The notes beneath the pieces are model-generated. The model saw nothing but the letters and a program-made list of their open reading frames with translations, did no database searches and was not told the origin of the DNA. Below are positions 35,697 through 43,025 of a stretch of DNA of 45,805 nt, piece after piece (the stretch's first letter is position 1; every line of letters begins with the position of its first letter). The position numbers and the translations under genes were made by a program. Source of the stretch: DRWZ01 sp964601505 (GTDB lineage: Bacteria > Calescibacteriota > Calescibacteriia > Calescibacteriales > Calescibacteriaceae). Where the stretch lies: the NCBI GenBank assembly GCA_964601505.1, contig CAZRNR010000013.1:1-45805 (forward strand), given 5' to 3'.

Positions 35697-36506
35697 ATGG
35701 GCAGACCAGATATAACGAGTTTGTTAGGTCTTGCTTTGATTTTTGCAGCTGTCTTTGGGGGGATAATGATAGAGGCCCATGGAATTCAGGACCTTTTGAT
35801 ATTTTTTTGGGGTAAAGGTGTTTGGGCAGCTTGGTTTATAGTTATAGGCGGAACCCTTGCTGCAACTTTTACTGCATTTACAGGCTCTCAAATAGCAGCT
35901 GTTTTAGGGATAACTAAAAGTTTCTTGTTTGAGAGAAAACACTCTAATTCAAAACTTATTGAAGATTTTGTTGAGTATGCGAGAAGATTGAGAAGGGAGG
36001 GAGTTAAGTCTATAGAAGCTGTAATAGATGAAGTTGAACATCCATACATGAGAAGGGCATTGAGAGCTATAGCAGATGGTCTTGATCCGGAAGCTGTTTC
36101 AAGGATACTTGATGCGGAGCTTGAGGTTATGACAGAAAGACATATGGTTGGTCAGAAGATGTTTGATTTTGCTGCGATGTGTGCTCCATCTTTTGGTCTA
36201 ATTGGTGCTGTTTCAGGACTTATTAGAACACTTATAAATCTTCAAGACCCAGCAAAAGTTGGTCCTGGTGTCGCTCTTGCCTTTGTTGCTACATTTTATG
36301 GAATACTTACTTCATACGGGATATTCACTCCGATAAAGAACAAACTTGAGATGAAACACTCGGAGGAGGTAATAACTTTGTCTTTGATAAGAGAAGGAGC
36401 GCTTGCTCTGGCAAAAGGAGAACCTCATATAGTTGTGGAAGAAAAACTAAAGGGATACCTAACGAAGAAGGAAAGAGAGACTTATGAAGCAAAGGCAGCT
36501 GCATAA
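35697..36506 (+). CDS. motA: Flagellar stator protein MotA
   Basis: A 269-aa inner-membrane protein of the proton/sodium-driven stator. It shows the N-terminal pair of membrane segments (SLLGLALIFAAVFGGIMIE; WFIVIGGTLAATFTAF), a cytoplasmic loop with the charged RRLRREGVKSIEA and PYMRRALRAIADG stretches, and the C-terminal pair with APSFGLIGAVSGLIRTLINL. The start is the ATG at 35697, 11 bases after GGAGG. It overlaps motB by one base. The flagellar ring operon is 18 kb away. Confidence 0.95.
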   Translation: MGRPDITSLLGLALIFAAVFGGIMIEAHGIQDLLIFFWGKGVWAAWFIVIGGTLAATFTAFTGSQIAAVLGITKSFLFERKHSNSKLIEDFVEYARRLRREGVKSIEAVIDEVEHPYMRRALRAIADGLDPEAVSRILDAELEVMTERHMVGQKMFDFAAMCAPSFGLIGAVSGLIRTLINLQDPAKVGPGVALAFVATFYGILTSYGIFTPIKNKLEMKHSEEVITLSLIREGALALAKGEPHIVVEEKLKGYLTKKERETYEAKAAA

Positions 36507-37228
36507 TGGATAGAAAAAAACAACACGGTGGTGGAGGGGGTGAACAGGCCCCAAGGTGGGCTATAATATGGCTCGATATGATGAATTCTCTGCTTGCTCT
36601 GTTCATAGCTATGTTCGCCTACAGCGAGCCTAAAAGAATGAAAATAGTTGCGGTTGTTACATCACTCCGAGAAACTCTTGGCGTCTTGGGTGGAGAACCA
36701 TTTCCAGAGAAAAAACTGGAGGTTCTTCTTTCTACCCCAGGTCTTGGTCCAATTCCAGGAAAGCCAACAGGGTATCTTATGAGCGCTATTGAGGAGATAA
36801 AAAAAGAGGTTGAAACTGGAGCTGAACAAAGAGGACTTCTGTTTAGGGTCTATGGAACAGAGGAAGGACCAGTTGTCTCTTTACCTTCTGATTTTCTTTT
36901 TGAACCAGCATCTGCTGAACTTTCAGAAAAAGGAAAGAAGGCTCTGAAAATCCTCGCTAAATATATATCGGCTATGCAAGCAGATGTTCTGGTTGAGGGT
37001 CATACTGACGATATTCCTGTGAAATCTCCTCTTTATAAGTCAAATTGGGAATTGTCTGCCGCAAGAGCTGCAGAGGTGCTAAGAGTCCTTGAAGATAACG
37101 GTGTTCCTCATGAGAGACTCTCTATAGTCGCCTACGCTGATACAAAGCCAGTGGTCCCAAATATATCGCCGGAAAACAGACAAAAGAACAGAAGAGTTGA
37201 AATAAAGCTAAAAAATATACCTTACTAA
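36506..37228 (+). CDS. motB: Flagellar stator protein MotB
   Basis: A 240-aa partner of MotA. A short Gly-rich cytoplasmic tail is followed by a single membrane segment WAIIWLDMMNSLLALFIAMF, with the essential ion-binding aspartate at D24. The C-terminal OmpA/MotB peptidoglycan-binding domain (~residues 125-238) has VEGHTDDIPV, NWELSAARAAEVLRVL and RQKNRRVEIKL. The linker is shorter than in enterobacterial MotB. Start overlaps the motA stop. Confidence 0.95.
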   Translation: MDRKKQHGGGGGEQAPRWAIIWLDMMNSLLALFIAMFAYSEPKRMKIVAVVTSLRETLGVLGGEPFPEKKLEVLLSTPGLGPIPGKPTGYLMSAIEEIKKEVETGAEQRGLLFRVYGTEEGPVVSLPSDFLFEPASAELSEKGKKALKILAKYISAMQADVLVEGHTDDIPVKSPLYKSNWELSAARAAEVLRVLEDNGVPHERLSIVAYADTKPVVPNISPENRQKNRRVEIKLKNIPY

Positions 37229-37263
37229 CAGTGATTTCCAAATTTATGTTCAAATTTTGCTCT

Positions 37264-37350
37264 GTTGCATCTATCAAACCAAAAAATATTAAGATAGGGT
37301 AATTAAGATATGAAAAGTAAAATAAATCAGTGTTTGACTATGATTGCAAC
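37264..37350 (+). repeat. 87-bp dispersed repeat with inverted ends, copy 1
   Basis: It begins GTTGCATC and ends ACTATGATTGCAAC, so its tips (GTTGCA/TGCAAC) are inverted. Copy 2 at 45635-45720 shares the left end, the GATATGAAAAGTAAAATA core, and the last 14 bases exactly. It lies in the gap between motB and trpC. It may be a small non-autonomous mobile element or an RNA-level repeat. Confidence 0.6.
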
Positions 37351-37368
37351 TTCAAATTTAAGTTTTTA

Positions 37369-38139
37369 CTATTTAAAGCCTTTAGGATTTTTTAATTCTT
37401 TGATTAGTTCTCCAGGATTTTGAGACCTCATTAAAGTTTCACCTATGAGGAATTTATTTATACCAGATCTGACAAAAATCAGTATATCTTCCTTTGATTT
37501 TATTCCGCTTTCTGATACAACTATTCTTCCTTTTAAATGATTTTGAAATTTTTTGAAGAGTTCAATACCTCTTTTGAGATCAACATCTAATGTGTTAAGA
37601 TTTCTGTTATTTATCCCTATGACTTTTGCAGATGTTTTTATAGCTTTTTCACCACCTTCTTCAGAGAAGAATTCAAGGAGTGGCTCAATGCCAAGTTTTC
37701 TTCCGTAAAGTATCATTTCTTCTATTTCTCTTGGGCTTGTGAAACATTCTGAAATAAGGAGAAAGGCGTCTGCACCATTTATATAAGATTCATAGATTTC
37801 TGATTTATGTATTATGAAATCTTTTCTGAGTACGGGTATTTTAGATATTTCAGAAACTGATTTTAGATCTTTTATATCTCCTTTAAAATATTTCTGTTCT
37901 GTTAGAACCGATATTGCGTCTGCTCCACCTTCCTGATATTCAATTGCACACGAAACAGCATCCTTATCCTTTATAACACCTGAACTTGGAGAAGATTTCT
38001 TTATCTCAGCTATTATGCTTATTTTCTCACCAGATATCGCTGACACAAAATCCCTTATAGGTTTTTCTCTCTGAATGTTAGATAAATTTTCTATGCCTTT
38101 TTTCCTTTTCTCTTCTATATACTTTGAAAGGAAGTCCAT
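37369..38139 (-). CDS. trpC: Indole-3-glycerol phosphate synthase
   Basis: TrpC closes the indole ring in tryptophan synthesis. It is a TIM-barrel protein of 256 aa from the ATG at 38139. The open frame extends 23 codons upstream, but the family N-terminus (FLSKYIEEKRKKGIE) sits just after this Met. Catalytic landmarks: SIIAEIKKSSPSSG, VLRKDFII, LLISECF, GINNRNL, VVSESGI. No other trp gene is in the window. Confidence 0.94.
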   Translation of the reverse strand: MDFLSKYIEEKRKKGIENLSNIQREKPIRDFVSAISGEKISIIAEIKKSSPSSGVIKDKDAVSCAIEYQEGGADAISVLTEQKYFKGDIKDLKSVSEISKIPVLRKDFIIHKSEIYESYINGADAFLLISECFTSPREIEEMILYGRKLGIEPLLEFFSEEGGEKAIKTSAKVIGINNRNLNTLDVDLKRGIELFKKFQNHLKGRIVVSESGIKSKEDILIFVRSGINKFLIGETLMRSQNPGELIKELKNPKGFK

Positions 38140-38398
38140 CTTAAAAGCTTCTGCATTAATTTTATCTATAGTTTTTGTTCTGTTGAGACACGCAAAAATC
38201 CAAAACAAATCGAGTTAAAAGATTACATACTGTTTCTATCTCTTGTTTCACTCCATTATATCCCTAGATTTCTTGCATAGGCATCCGTTAACTTATTTGA
38301 TTTTTTGTATGATTCATTAAAAATCATTCTCCCAATATTTAACCTGAAACTTGCAAGAAGTCTCCGTCCTCTACAGGATGGAGATGAATTGCAAATGC

Positions 38399-38428
38399 TT
38401 GACAGGAAGTCAGTTTCTGAATTAATAT
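38399..38428 (+). promoter_or_regulatory. Promoter-like sequence inside the IS605-type relic
   Basis: TTGACA (38399-38404), an 18-base spacer and TAATAT (38423-38428), with an overlapping TATAAT at 38426-38431. It would transcribe the right end of the relic. Confidence 0.35.
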
Positions 38429-38431
38429 AAT

Positions 38432-38553
38432 ATATAATCCTGATAAACAAAGGGTTGTCAAGGATGGTAGGGCAGGGATGGCCAGAACTGTGGAGAGGTG
38501 AAAAATCTCTATGAAGCAGGAAGCTCCATCTTCTATAATTATGGAGTAGTTCG
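38432..38553 (+). ncRNA. Possible omega-RNA-like transcript from the relic's right end
   Basis: In IS200/IS605 elements the 3' part of tnpB and the right end are transcribed as the guide RNA of TnpB. Here the corresponding region is present, with a promoter-like sequence upstream, a short GAGAGGTGAAAAATCTC stem, and the terminal hairpin ending GTAGTTC. Without tnpB any RNA would be an orphan. Expression is unproven. Confidence 0.25.
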
Positions 38554-38649
38554 CTTTTTAAAACTTATAACTTTTATTGATTTGATTCGTTTCTTTTTTT
38601 TGTTTGTTGTGATGATCGTATCGTAATTACTGAGGAATCGTGGAGTTAG

Positions 38650-39801
38650 TTAATTATGAGTTTTTCTTGGCGAGATTCTTTTTATTATATTTGATAGTTT
38701 ATCTATTGTGTATGATATATCTTCTTCTGATGTGTATCTACCGAATGAAAATCTGATTGAGCTTTTTGCTTCTTCGGGAGTAAGCCCCATTGCAATTAGA
38801 ACATGTGAAGGAGTTTTAGATTCTGCTAAACAAGCTGATCCCGTGGAAACAGCTATTCCTTCAAGGTCAAGATTTATCAAAAGTGTTTCTCCTTCAATAC
38901 CGAAGAATGTTATATTTGATGTTGTAGGTAATCTTAATTTTGGATGCCCATTTATCTTTACATTGTATGTTTTTTTTATTTCCTCCTCAAAACGGTATTG
39001 TAATTTTTTTAGTCTTTCCAAGTCTTCGTTTATTGAACATAATTCAAGGGCTTTCGCTATTCCAACTGCTCCTGGAACATTTTGTGTTCCAGCGCGAAGT
39101 CCATCCTCTTGTTTCCCGCCGTGAATTAATGGCTCAAGCGGAGATCCTAATTTCGCATAAAGAACACCTATGCCTTTTGGACCATATATCTTGTGTCCAG
39201 AAAATGTTGCAAAATCTACATTAGAAAGATCTATTCTCATCTTCCCAATAGATTGGGTTATATCAGTGTGAATAAGGATTCCATACTCTTTTGCAATTTT
39301 CGCGATCTCTTCTAAAGGAGATATAACACCGGTTTCGTTATTGACATGTATAACAGATATTAATGAAGGTTTAGTATTCTTTTTTAGGATTTTTAGCAGC
39401 TGGTCAATATCTGGTATCCCATATTTATCTACATCGAGAAGTTCTACCTTTCCTCCAATTTCTCTGACAAATTCAAGCGGTCTGATAACTGAGCTGTGTT
39501 CAACTTTAGTTGAAATTATGTAAGGTGTTCTATTTTTCTTAATTTCGTAAAAGGCGATACCTTTTATGACAGTATTATTGCCTTCAGTTGATCCGGATGT
39601 GAAAATTATTTCGTGTGTATTCACTTTTAGTATTTGAGCTATTTTTTCCCTTGATGAATCAAGGTATTCCCTTGCTTCTCTACCAAACCAGTGCGGAGAT
39701 GATGGATTACCGGTAGAAATAACATTCAGCATACTCTCTACAACTTCATTAGCAACAGGTGTTGTGGAGTTATAATCCAGATAAACGAATCTTTTTTCCA
39801 T
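38650..39801 (-). CDS. iscS: Cysteine desulfurase (NifS/IscS family)
   Basis: A PLP-dependent enzyme of 383 aa that removes sulfur from cysteine for Fe-S clusters and thio-cofactors. It shows YLDYNSTTPV near the start, FTSGSTEGNN, VIHVNNETGVI, the PLP lysine in TFSGHKIYGPKGIG, GGKQEDGLRAGTQNV, and the active-site Cys loop STGSACLAESKTPSHV. It could be named nifS or iscS; the loop and length fit this class I group. No iscU or nifU lies next to it. The next gene on the same strand begins 26 bases upstream. Confidence 0.94.
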   Translation of the reverse strand: MEKRFVYLDYNSTTPVANEVVESMLNVISTGNPSSPHWFGREAREYLDSSREKIAQILKVNTHEIIFTSGSTEGNNTVIKGIAFYEIKKNRTPYIISTKVEHSSVIRPLEFVREIGGKVELLDVDKYGIPDIDQLLKILKKNTKPSLISVIHVNNETGVISPLEEIAKIAKEYGILIHTDITQSIGKMRIDLSNVDFATFSGHKIYGPKGIGVLYAKLGSPLEPLIHGGKQEDGLRAGTQNVPGAVGIAKALELCSINEDLERLKKLQYRFEEEIKKTYNVKINGHPKLRLPTTSNITFFGIEGETLLINLDLEGIAVSTGSACLAESKTPSHVLIAMGLTPEEAKSSIRFSFGRYTSEEDISYTIDKLSNIIKRISPRKTHN

Positions 39802-39827
39802 TAATTAAATTTAGTGATCAATAAAAT

Positions 39828-40388
39828 TTATCCCATTTCTTTCAGTTTTAATATGTTTTCGACATAGGTATATATAAATATCAATTTATTTTTCAGATCT
39901 TTTAGAACTTTTTCATCATAGTTTGAGGGTGGATTTTTTATTAGTAGAGAAATGATTTCTTGTGATAGATTTGATATCCTTTCATTTGGATCCAATTGCT
40001 CGGGACCTGTTGAGCCTTGCTCTTGAGTTTTAAATATCTCGGGAGTTTGTTCTGTATCTTCTATTTTTGATGAAATATCATCTATTATCTTTTGGAAACC
40101 ATCTATTATGGTGAAGTTTTTTGATATATAATTTTTCTCCTCGTTTTGAGATATCATTGGATAATTTTTATCTATCCATCTTTTTATTTCATATATTGGA
40201 ACTCCTATGAAGCTTTTACCATTTTCCTTTATTCTTTTTTTCCATGAAGCTTTTGAGATAAATTTATAGACTGCTCTTTTGCTCTTTTTTATCCCAAACC
40301 TTTCAAAAACTTCCCTTACAGCTTTCGCTCCTAAAACGTATGGAATATTATCTATGTTCTTTATGTTTATACCCTCAAGTTCCTGCAT
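39828..40388 (-). CDS. Possible Mu-type HTH DNA-binding protein
   Basis: I do not recognise a named family. The frame opens at 40430, but the ATG at 40388 (186 aa) leaves room for the argB start and is preferred. Residues ~20-75 read AKAVREVFERFGI, KSKRAVYKFISKASWKKRIK, then GVPIYEIKRWIDKNY, a pattern like the winged helix of Mu-type repressors and transposases, where a Trp-x2-Arg follows the recognition helix. The middle is acidic and probably disordered; the end is helical (SQEIISLLI...LKNKLIFIYTYVENILKLKEM) and may oligomerise. It diverges from argB across 47 bases and could regulate it or itself. Confidence 0.5.
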   Translation of the reverse strand: MQELEGINIKNIDNIPYVLGAKAVREVFERFGIKKSKRAVYKFISKASWKKRIKENGKSFIGVPIYEIKRWIDKNYPMISQNEEKNYISKNFTIIDGFQKIIDDISSKIEDTEQTPEIFKTQEQGSTGPEQLDPNERISNLSQEIISLLIKNPPSNYDEKVLKDLKNKLIFIYTYVENILKLKEMG

Positions 40389-40435
40389 ATTGTTAATTTT
40401 AACAAACTTTATTAATGAAATTAAATTCAAAGTTA

Positions 40436-41278
40436 ATGTTGAGAAAAGAAAAGTTTTCAGATAAGGCGGATATTCTCACAGAAGCTATTCCATATTTTTT
40501 GAAATTCAAGAATAAAATATTCGTCTTGAAAATTGGTGGTAGGATTCTTGACGAGGAAGAGGTTTTTGATGTTGTTTCAGAAGATATTGTTTTGCTCTCA
40601 CTTGTAGGTATAAAGGTTGTTGTCGTTCACGGTGGTGGGAAAGAAATAACGAGGTTCCTTGAAAGGCTGAACATAAAATCACATTTCAAAGATGGAATAA
40701 GAGAAACAGATGACACTGTTATGGAAATAGTTGAAATGGTGCTTGATGGTAAGGTAAATGGTAGGCTTGTTTCTGCAATATGTAAAAAAGGTGGGAAAGC
40801 TATAGGCCTGTCTGGAAGAGATAATTTCTTTTTGGTCTCCGAACAAGTTAAAAATAGGGTTGGATCTGTTGTATCCGTAAAATCCAAAGATATAATGGAC
40901 TTATTAAGTATGGATTTTATTCCCGTTTTCTCCTCTGTAACGATCACTAAAAACGGTGTTTCAATGAATACTAATGCCGATGAAGTTGCATGTGAAATTG
41001 CTATGGCACTTTCAGCAGAGAAGCTTATAATCCTTACAGATGAAGATGGAATTCTTGATAAAGACAGAAAGCTTATTAAATCTATAACCGATTTAGAAGC
41101 TCAAAAGCTTATAGAAGATGGTATTATAACGGGCGGAATGATACCTAAAGTACGCCTTGCCCTGAAAGCTGTCAAATCGGGAGTGAAAAAAGTTCATATC
41201 ATAAGCGGCCTTATTGAACATTCCATACTCCTTGAAATATTTACAGATGAAGGAATAGGAACTGAAATAATTGCATAA
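40436..41278 (+). CDS. argB: Acetylglutamate kinase
   Basis: ArgB phosphorylates N-acetylglutamate, the second step of arginine synthesis. The protein is about 280 aa with LTEAIPYFLKF, FVLKIGGRIL (Lys for ATP), VVVHGGGKEI, the MEIVEMVLDGKVNGRLV stretch, NTNADEVACEIAMAL, ILTDEDGILD and ITGGMIPKVRLAL. An in-frame ATG at 40415 is also possible, but the one at 40436 leaves a N-terminus similar to that of known enzymes. One glycine of the usual KxGG(S/N) loop is followed by Arg, a mild variation. Confidence 0.95.
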   Translation: MLRKEKFSDKADILTEAIPYFLKFKNKIFVLKIGGRILDEEEVFDVVSEDIVLLSLVGIKVVVVHGGGKEITRFLERLNIKSHFKDGIRETDDTVMEIVEMVLDGKVNGRLVSAICKKGGKAIGLSGRDNFFLVSEQVKNRVGSVVSVKSKDIMDLLSMDFIPVFSSVTITKNGVSMNTNADEVACEIAMALSAEKLIILTDEDGILDKDRKLIKSITDLEAQKLIEDGIITGGMIPKVRLALKAVKSGVKKVHIISGLIEHSILLEIFTDEGIGTEIIA

Positions 41279-41417
41279 ATCTTAAAACAATTTTAGAAAT
41301 CTCTAAATTTCATTTCTGATATTATACAAAATAAATTGCAAAACAAGTTTTTGTAAATTTCGCTTCAACGATGATTAAAATTACTTACTTGGTATTTGAT
41401 TTTTTGTTCGGGCAAAA

Positions 41418-42608
41418 ATGAATTTATTTACGAATAATCAAAATGATAACCTCGAAAAGAAAAAGAAGGAGGGACTTTGCTACATATTCCTTGTGGATAT
41501 TGAAGGTTTCACAAAGCTTTCATCTTCATTATCTCATAACGAGCTTTCAAATTTTGTTGATAATTTTAAAAACTCTGTTCTTGATTCAGTTAATTTGAAC
41601 GAAGGTAAGGTTATAAAGTTTTTGGGAGATGGGGCAATAGCTGTCTTCAATTTATTAGAAAAGGCCATAGGTGCTGCTGATATCTTGATATCGCGCTACA
41701 GTAGTTCTGAAACTAAAGTGAAAGTTTTTATAACTGTCGGTGAAGTTATTTTTGAAGATAATGACATCTTCGGTTTAGATGTGAATTTCGCCTTTAGAGT
41801 TATAGAGGCTATCAAAGGCGGAACATTGGCCATCTCGGAACCTACTTATATGATTCTGAAAAACAAGCAAGGTTTTTCACCATCGCGGGAACTTTCAATC
41901 AAGGGAGTAGGAGATGGAATCAGAATATTTGTTCGGGGAGAACCAGAAAAACTTATTAATGAAACAGACGATGTCAGATTCCTCATAAAGTCTGCAGGAA
42001 TTTGGGATAGATTCATCTCTTTTTATCTTGATGTTTTGATCTTCATCTCTTCCTTTGGAATTATCAGCACTATAACATTTAAGAAATTTATTCAGATGTC
42101 GGGTGAGAGGCAAATCACAGAATACAGAACAGAGCGGAATCCACAGCAACAAGAGCAAAAACAGAAAAAAGAAGAAGAACTCAAATTGCTTGAGATTGAA
42201 ACTCCTCTTGGTAAAATCAAGGCTGGAAAAGGAGAACTTGATATAAAAACTCAAAGAGGTGAAGTACACACCGAACCAGGAAAGCTTGAAATAAAACTTG
42301 GGGAGGGAAAAAAGTTTGCGATATCATATCTTCAGTTAAGTGGTATTGAGGTAGTAATTTTCACACTTTATCTTGCATTATTTTGGTTTTTCTTCAAAGG
42401 AATGACTCCAGGAGAATGGATAGTAAGGATAAGAGTTGAGAGATTAGATAGGTCTCCCCCAGATTTAAGAACTTCATTTCTGCGTGCGATTCTTCTGGTT
42501 TTTATGGTTCTGCCGGCAGGTCTTGGTGTGATTATACCTCTCATTATAACTCGGGGAAAAACCTTTTTGCATGATAACCTCACTAAAACAGTAGTAGTTC
42601 GAAGATGA
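41418..42608 (+). CDS. Class III nucleotide cyclase fused to an RDD membrane domain
   Basis: A 396-aa protein. Residues ~18-175 are a class III cyclase domain with all expected residues: metal-binding D27 (LVDIEGFTKL) and D71 (KFLGDGAIAVF), adenine-type K67 and D116 (NDIFGLDVNFAFR), and transition-state N123 and R127. It is therefore predicted to make cAMP. Residues ~195-396 are an RDD-type membrane domain: AGIWDRFISFYLD (first segment), then VIFTLYLALFWFFFKGMTPGEWIVRIRVERLD, then LRAILLVFMVLPAGLGVIIPLI. Between the first two segments is a ~75-residue insert, rich in Gln, Glu and Lys and then beta-repeating (ETPLGKIKAG, ELDIKTQRG, KLEIKLGEG). The order cyclase-RDD is unusual. It stands alone after argB. 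Confidence 0.8.
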   Translation: MNLFTNNQNDNLEKKKKEGLCYIFLVDIEGFTKLSSSLSHNELSNFVDNFKNSVLDSVNLNEGKVIKFLGDGAIAVFNLLEKAIGAADILISRYSSSETKVKVFITVGEVIFEDNDIFGLDVNFAFRVIEAIKGGTLAISEPTYMILKNKQGFSPSRELSIKGVGDGIRIFVRGEPEKLINETDDVRFLIKSAGIWDRFISFYLDVLIFISSFGIISTITFKKFIQMSGERQITEYRTERNPQQQEQKQKKEEELKLLEIETPLGKIKAGKGELDIKTQRGEVHTEPGKLEIKLGEGKKFAISYLQLSGIEVVIFTLYLALFWFFFKGMTPGEWIVRIRVERLDRSPPDLRTSFLRAILLVFMVLPAGLGVIIPLIITRGKTFLHDNLTKTVVVRR

Positions 42609-43025
42609 TTTTATTTTCCCATTTTTAAAATGCAGCAGATTTATTTACTTTCTTGTGTCGTTTTCCCTTAAATATCTAATATTAAACTTTGGTTAGATTT
42701 TATAATCAAGCTCCATATGTATTAAAAATTTTGCAGATAATGTAGGTTGCATCGGATCATTATGTTTGAGATGGTGTAAATAAATGACTAGATCTTTTGT
42801 GAATGGTTGGTTTGATTCTTACAGAAGAAAGGAGAATTCAAAGAATTTTTTATTCTTGAAAGTGATTGATTATCCACTTTCTATCTCAAAAATCATGTTC
42901 ATATGTGTCTTCTCAGATTCACTTGATTATATTGTAGTTTTTCTTGAAAACTGCTTTTATTATTAAAGATTAACGAGTTATCTCTCTAAAATAATTGTAT
43001 AAAAAATGTTATTAAATTTAAGGAG
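42609..43025. other. Intergenic region upstream of the carbamoyltransferase gene
   Basis: A 60-codon frame at 42784-42966 has no ribosome binding site, no recognisable domain and a composition like its AT-rich surroundings, so I do not call it. TATAAA at about 43000 could be the -10 of the downstream promoter, but no good -35 is seen. Confidence 0.4.

Larger units (their letters stand above)
38351..38553 (+). mobile_element. IS200/IS605-type relic with two end hairpins (PATE-like)
   Basis: Two similar hairpins lie 163 bases apart in the same orientation: GAAG-TCTCC...GGAGA (38357-38383) and GAAG-CTCC...GGAG-TAGTTC (38520-38553). They resemble the subterminal palindromes that TnpA transposases recognise. 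Between them, in one frame, is VVKDGRAGMARTVER, a TGA stop, then KISMKQEAPSSIIME and TAG. I read this as the tail of a TnpB protein running into the right end. No transposase gene remains. It could be an internally deleted, non-autonomous derivative. Confidence 0.5.

Noticed and set aside
38256..38450. 64-aa minus-strand frame between trpC and the cysteine desulfurase gene
   Set aside because: It covers the antisense of the IS605-type hairpin and has no recognisable sequence.
42784..42966. 60-aa open frame before the carbamoyltransferase gene
   Set aside because: No ribosome binding site, no domain, composition like non-coding AT-rich DNA.
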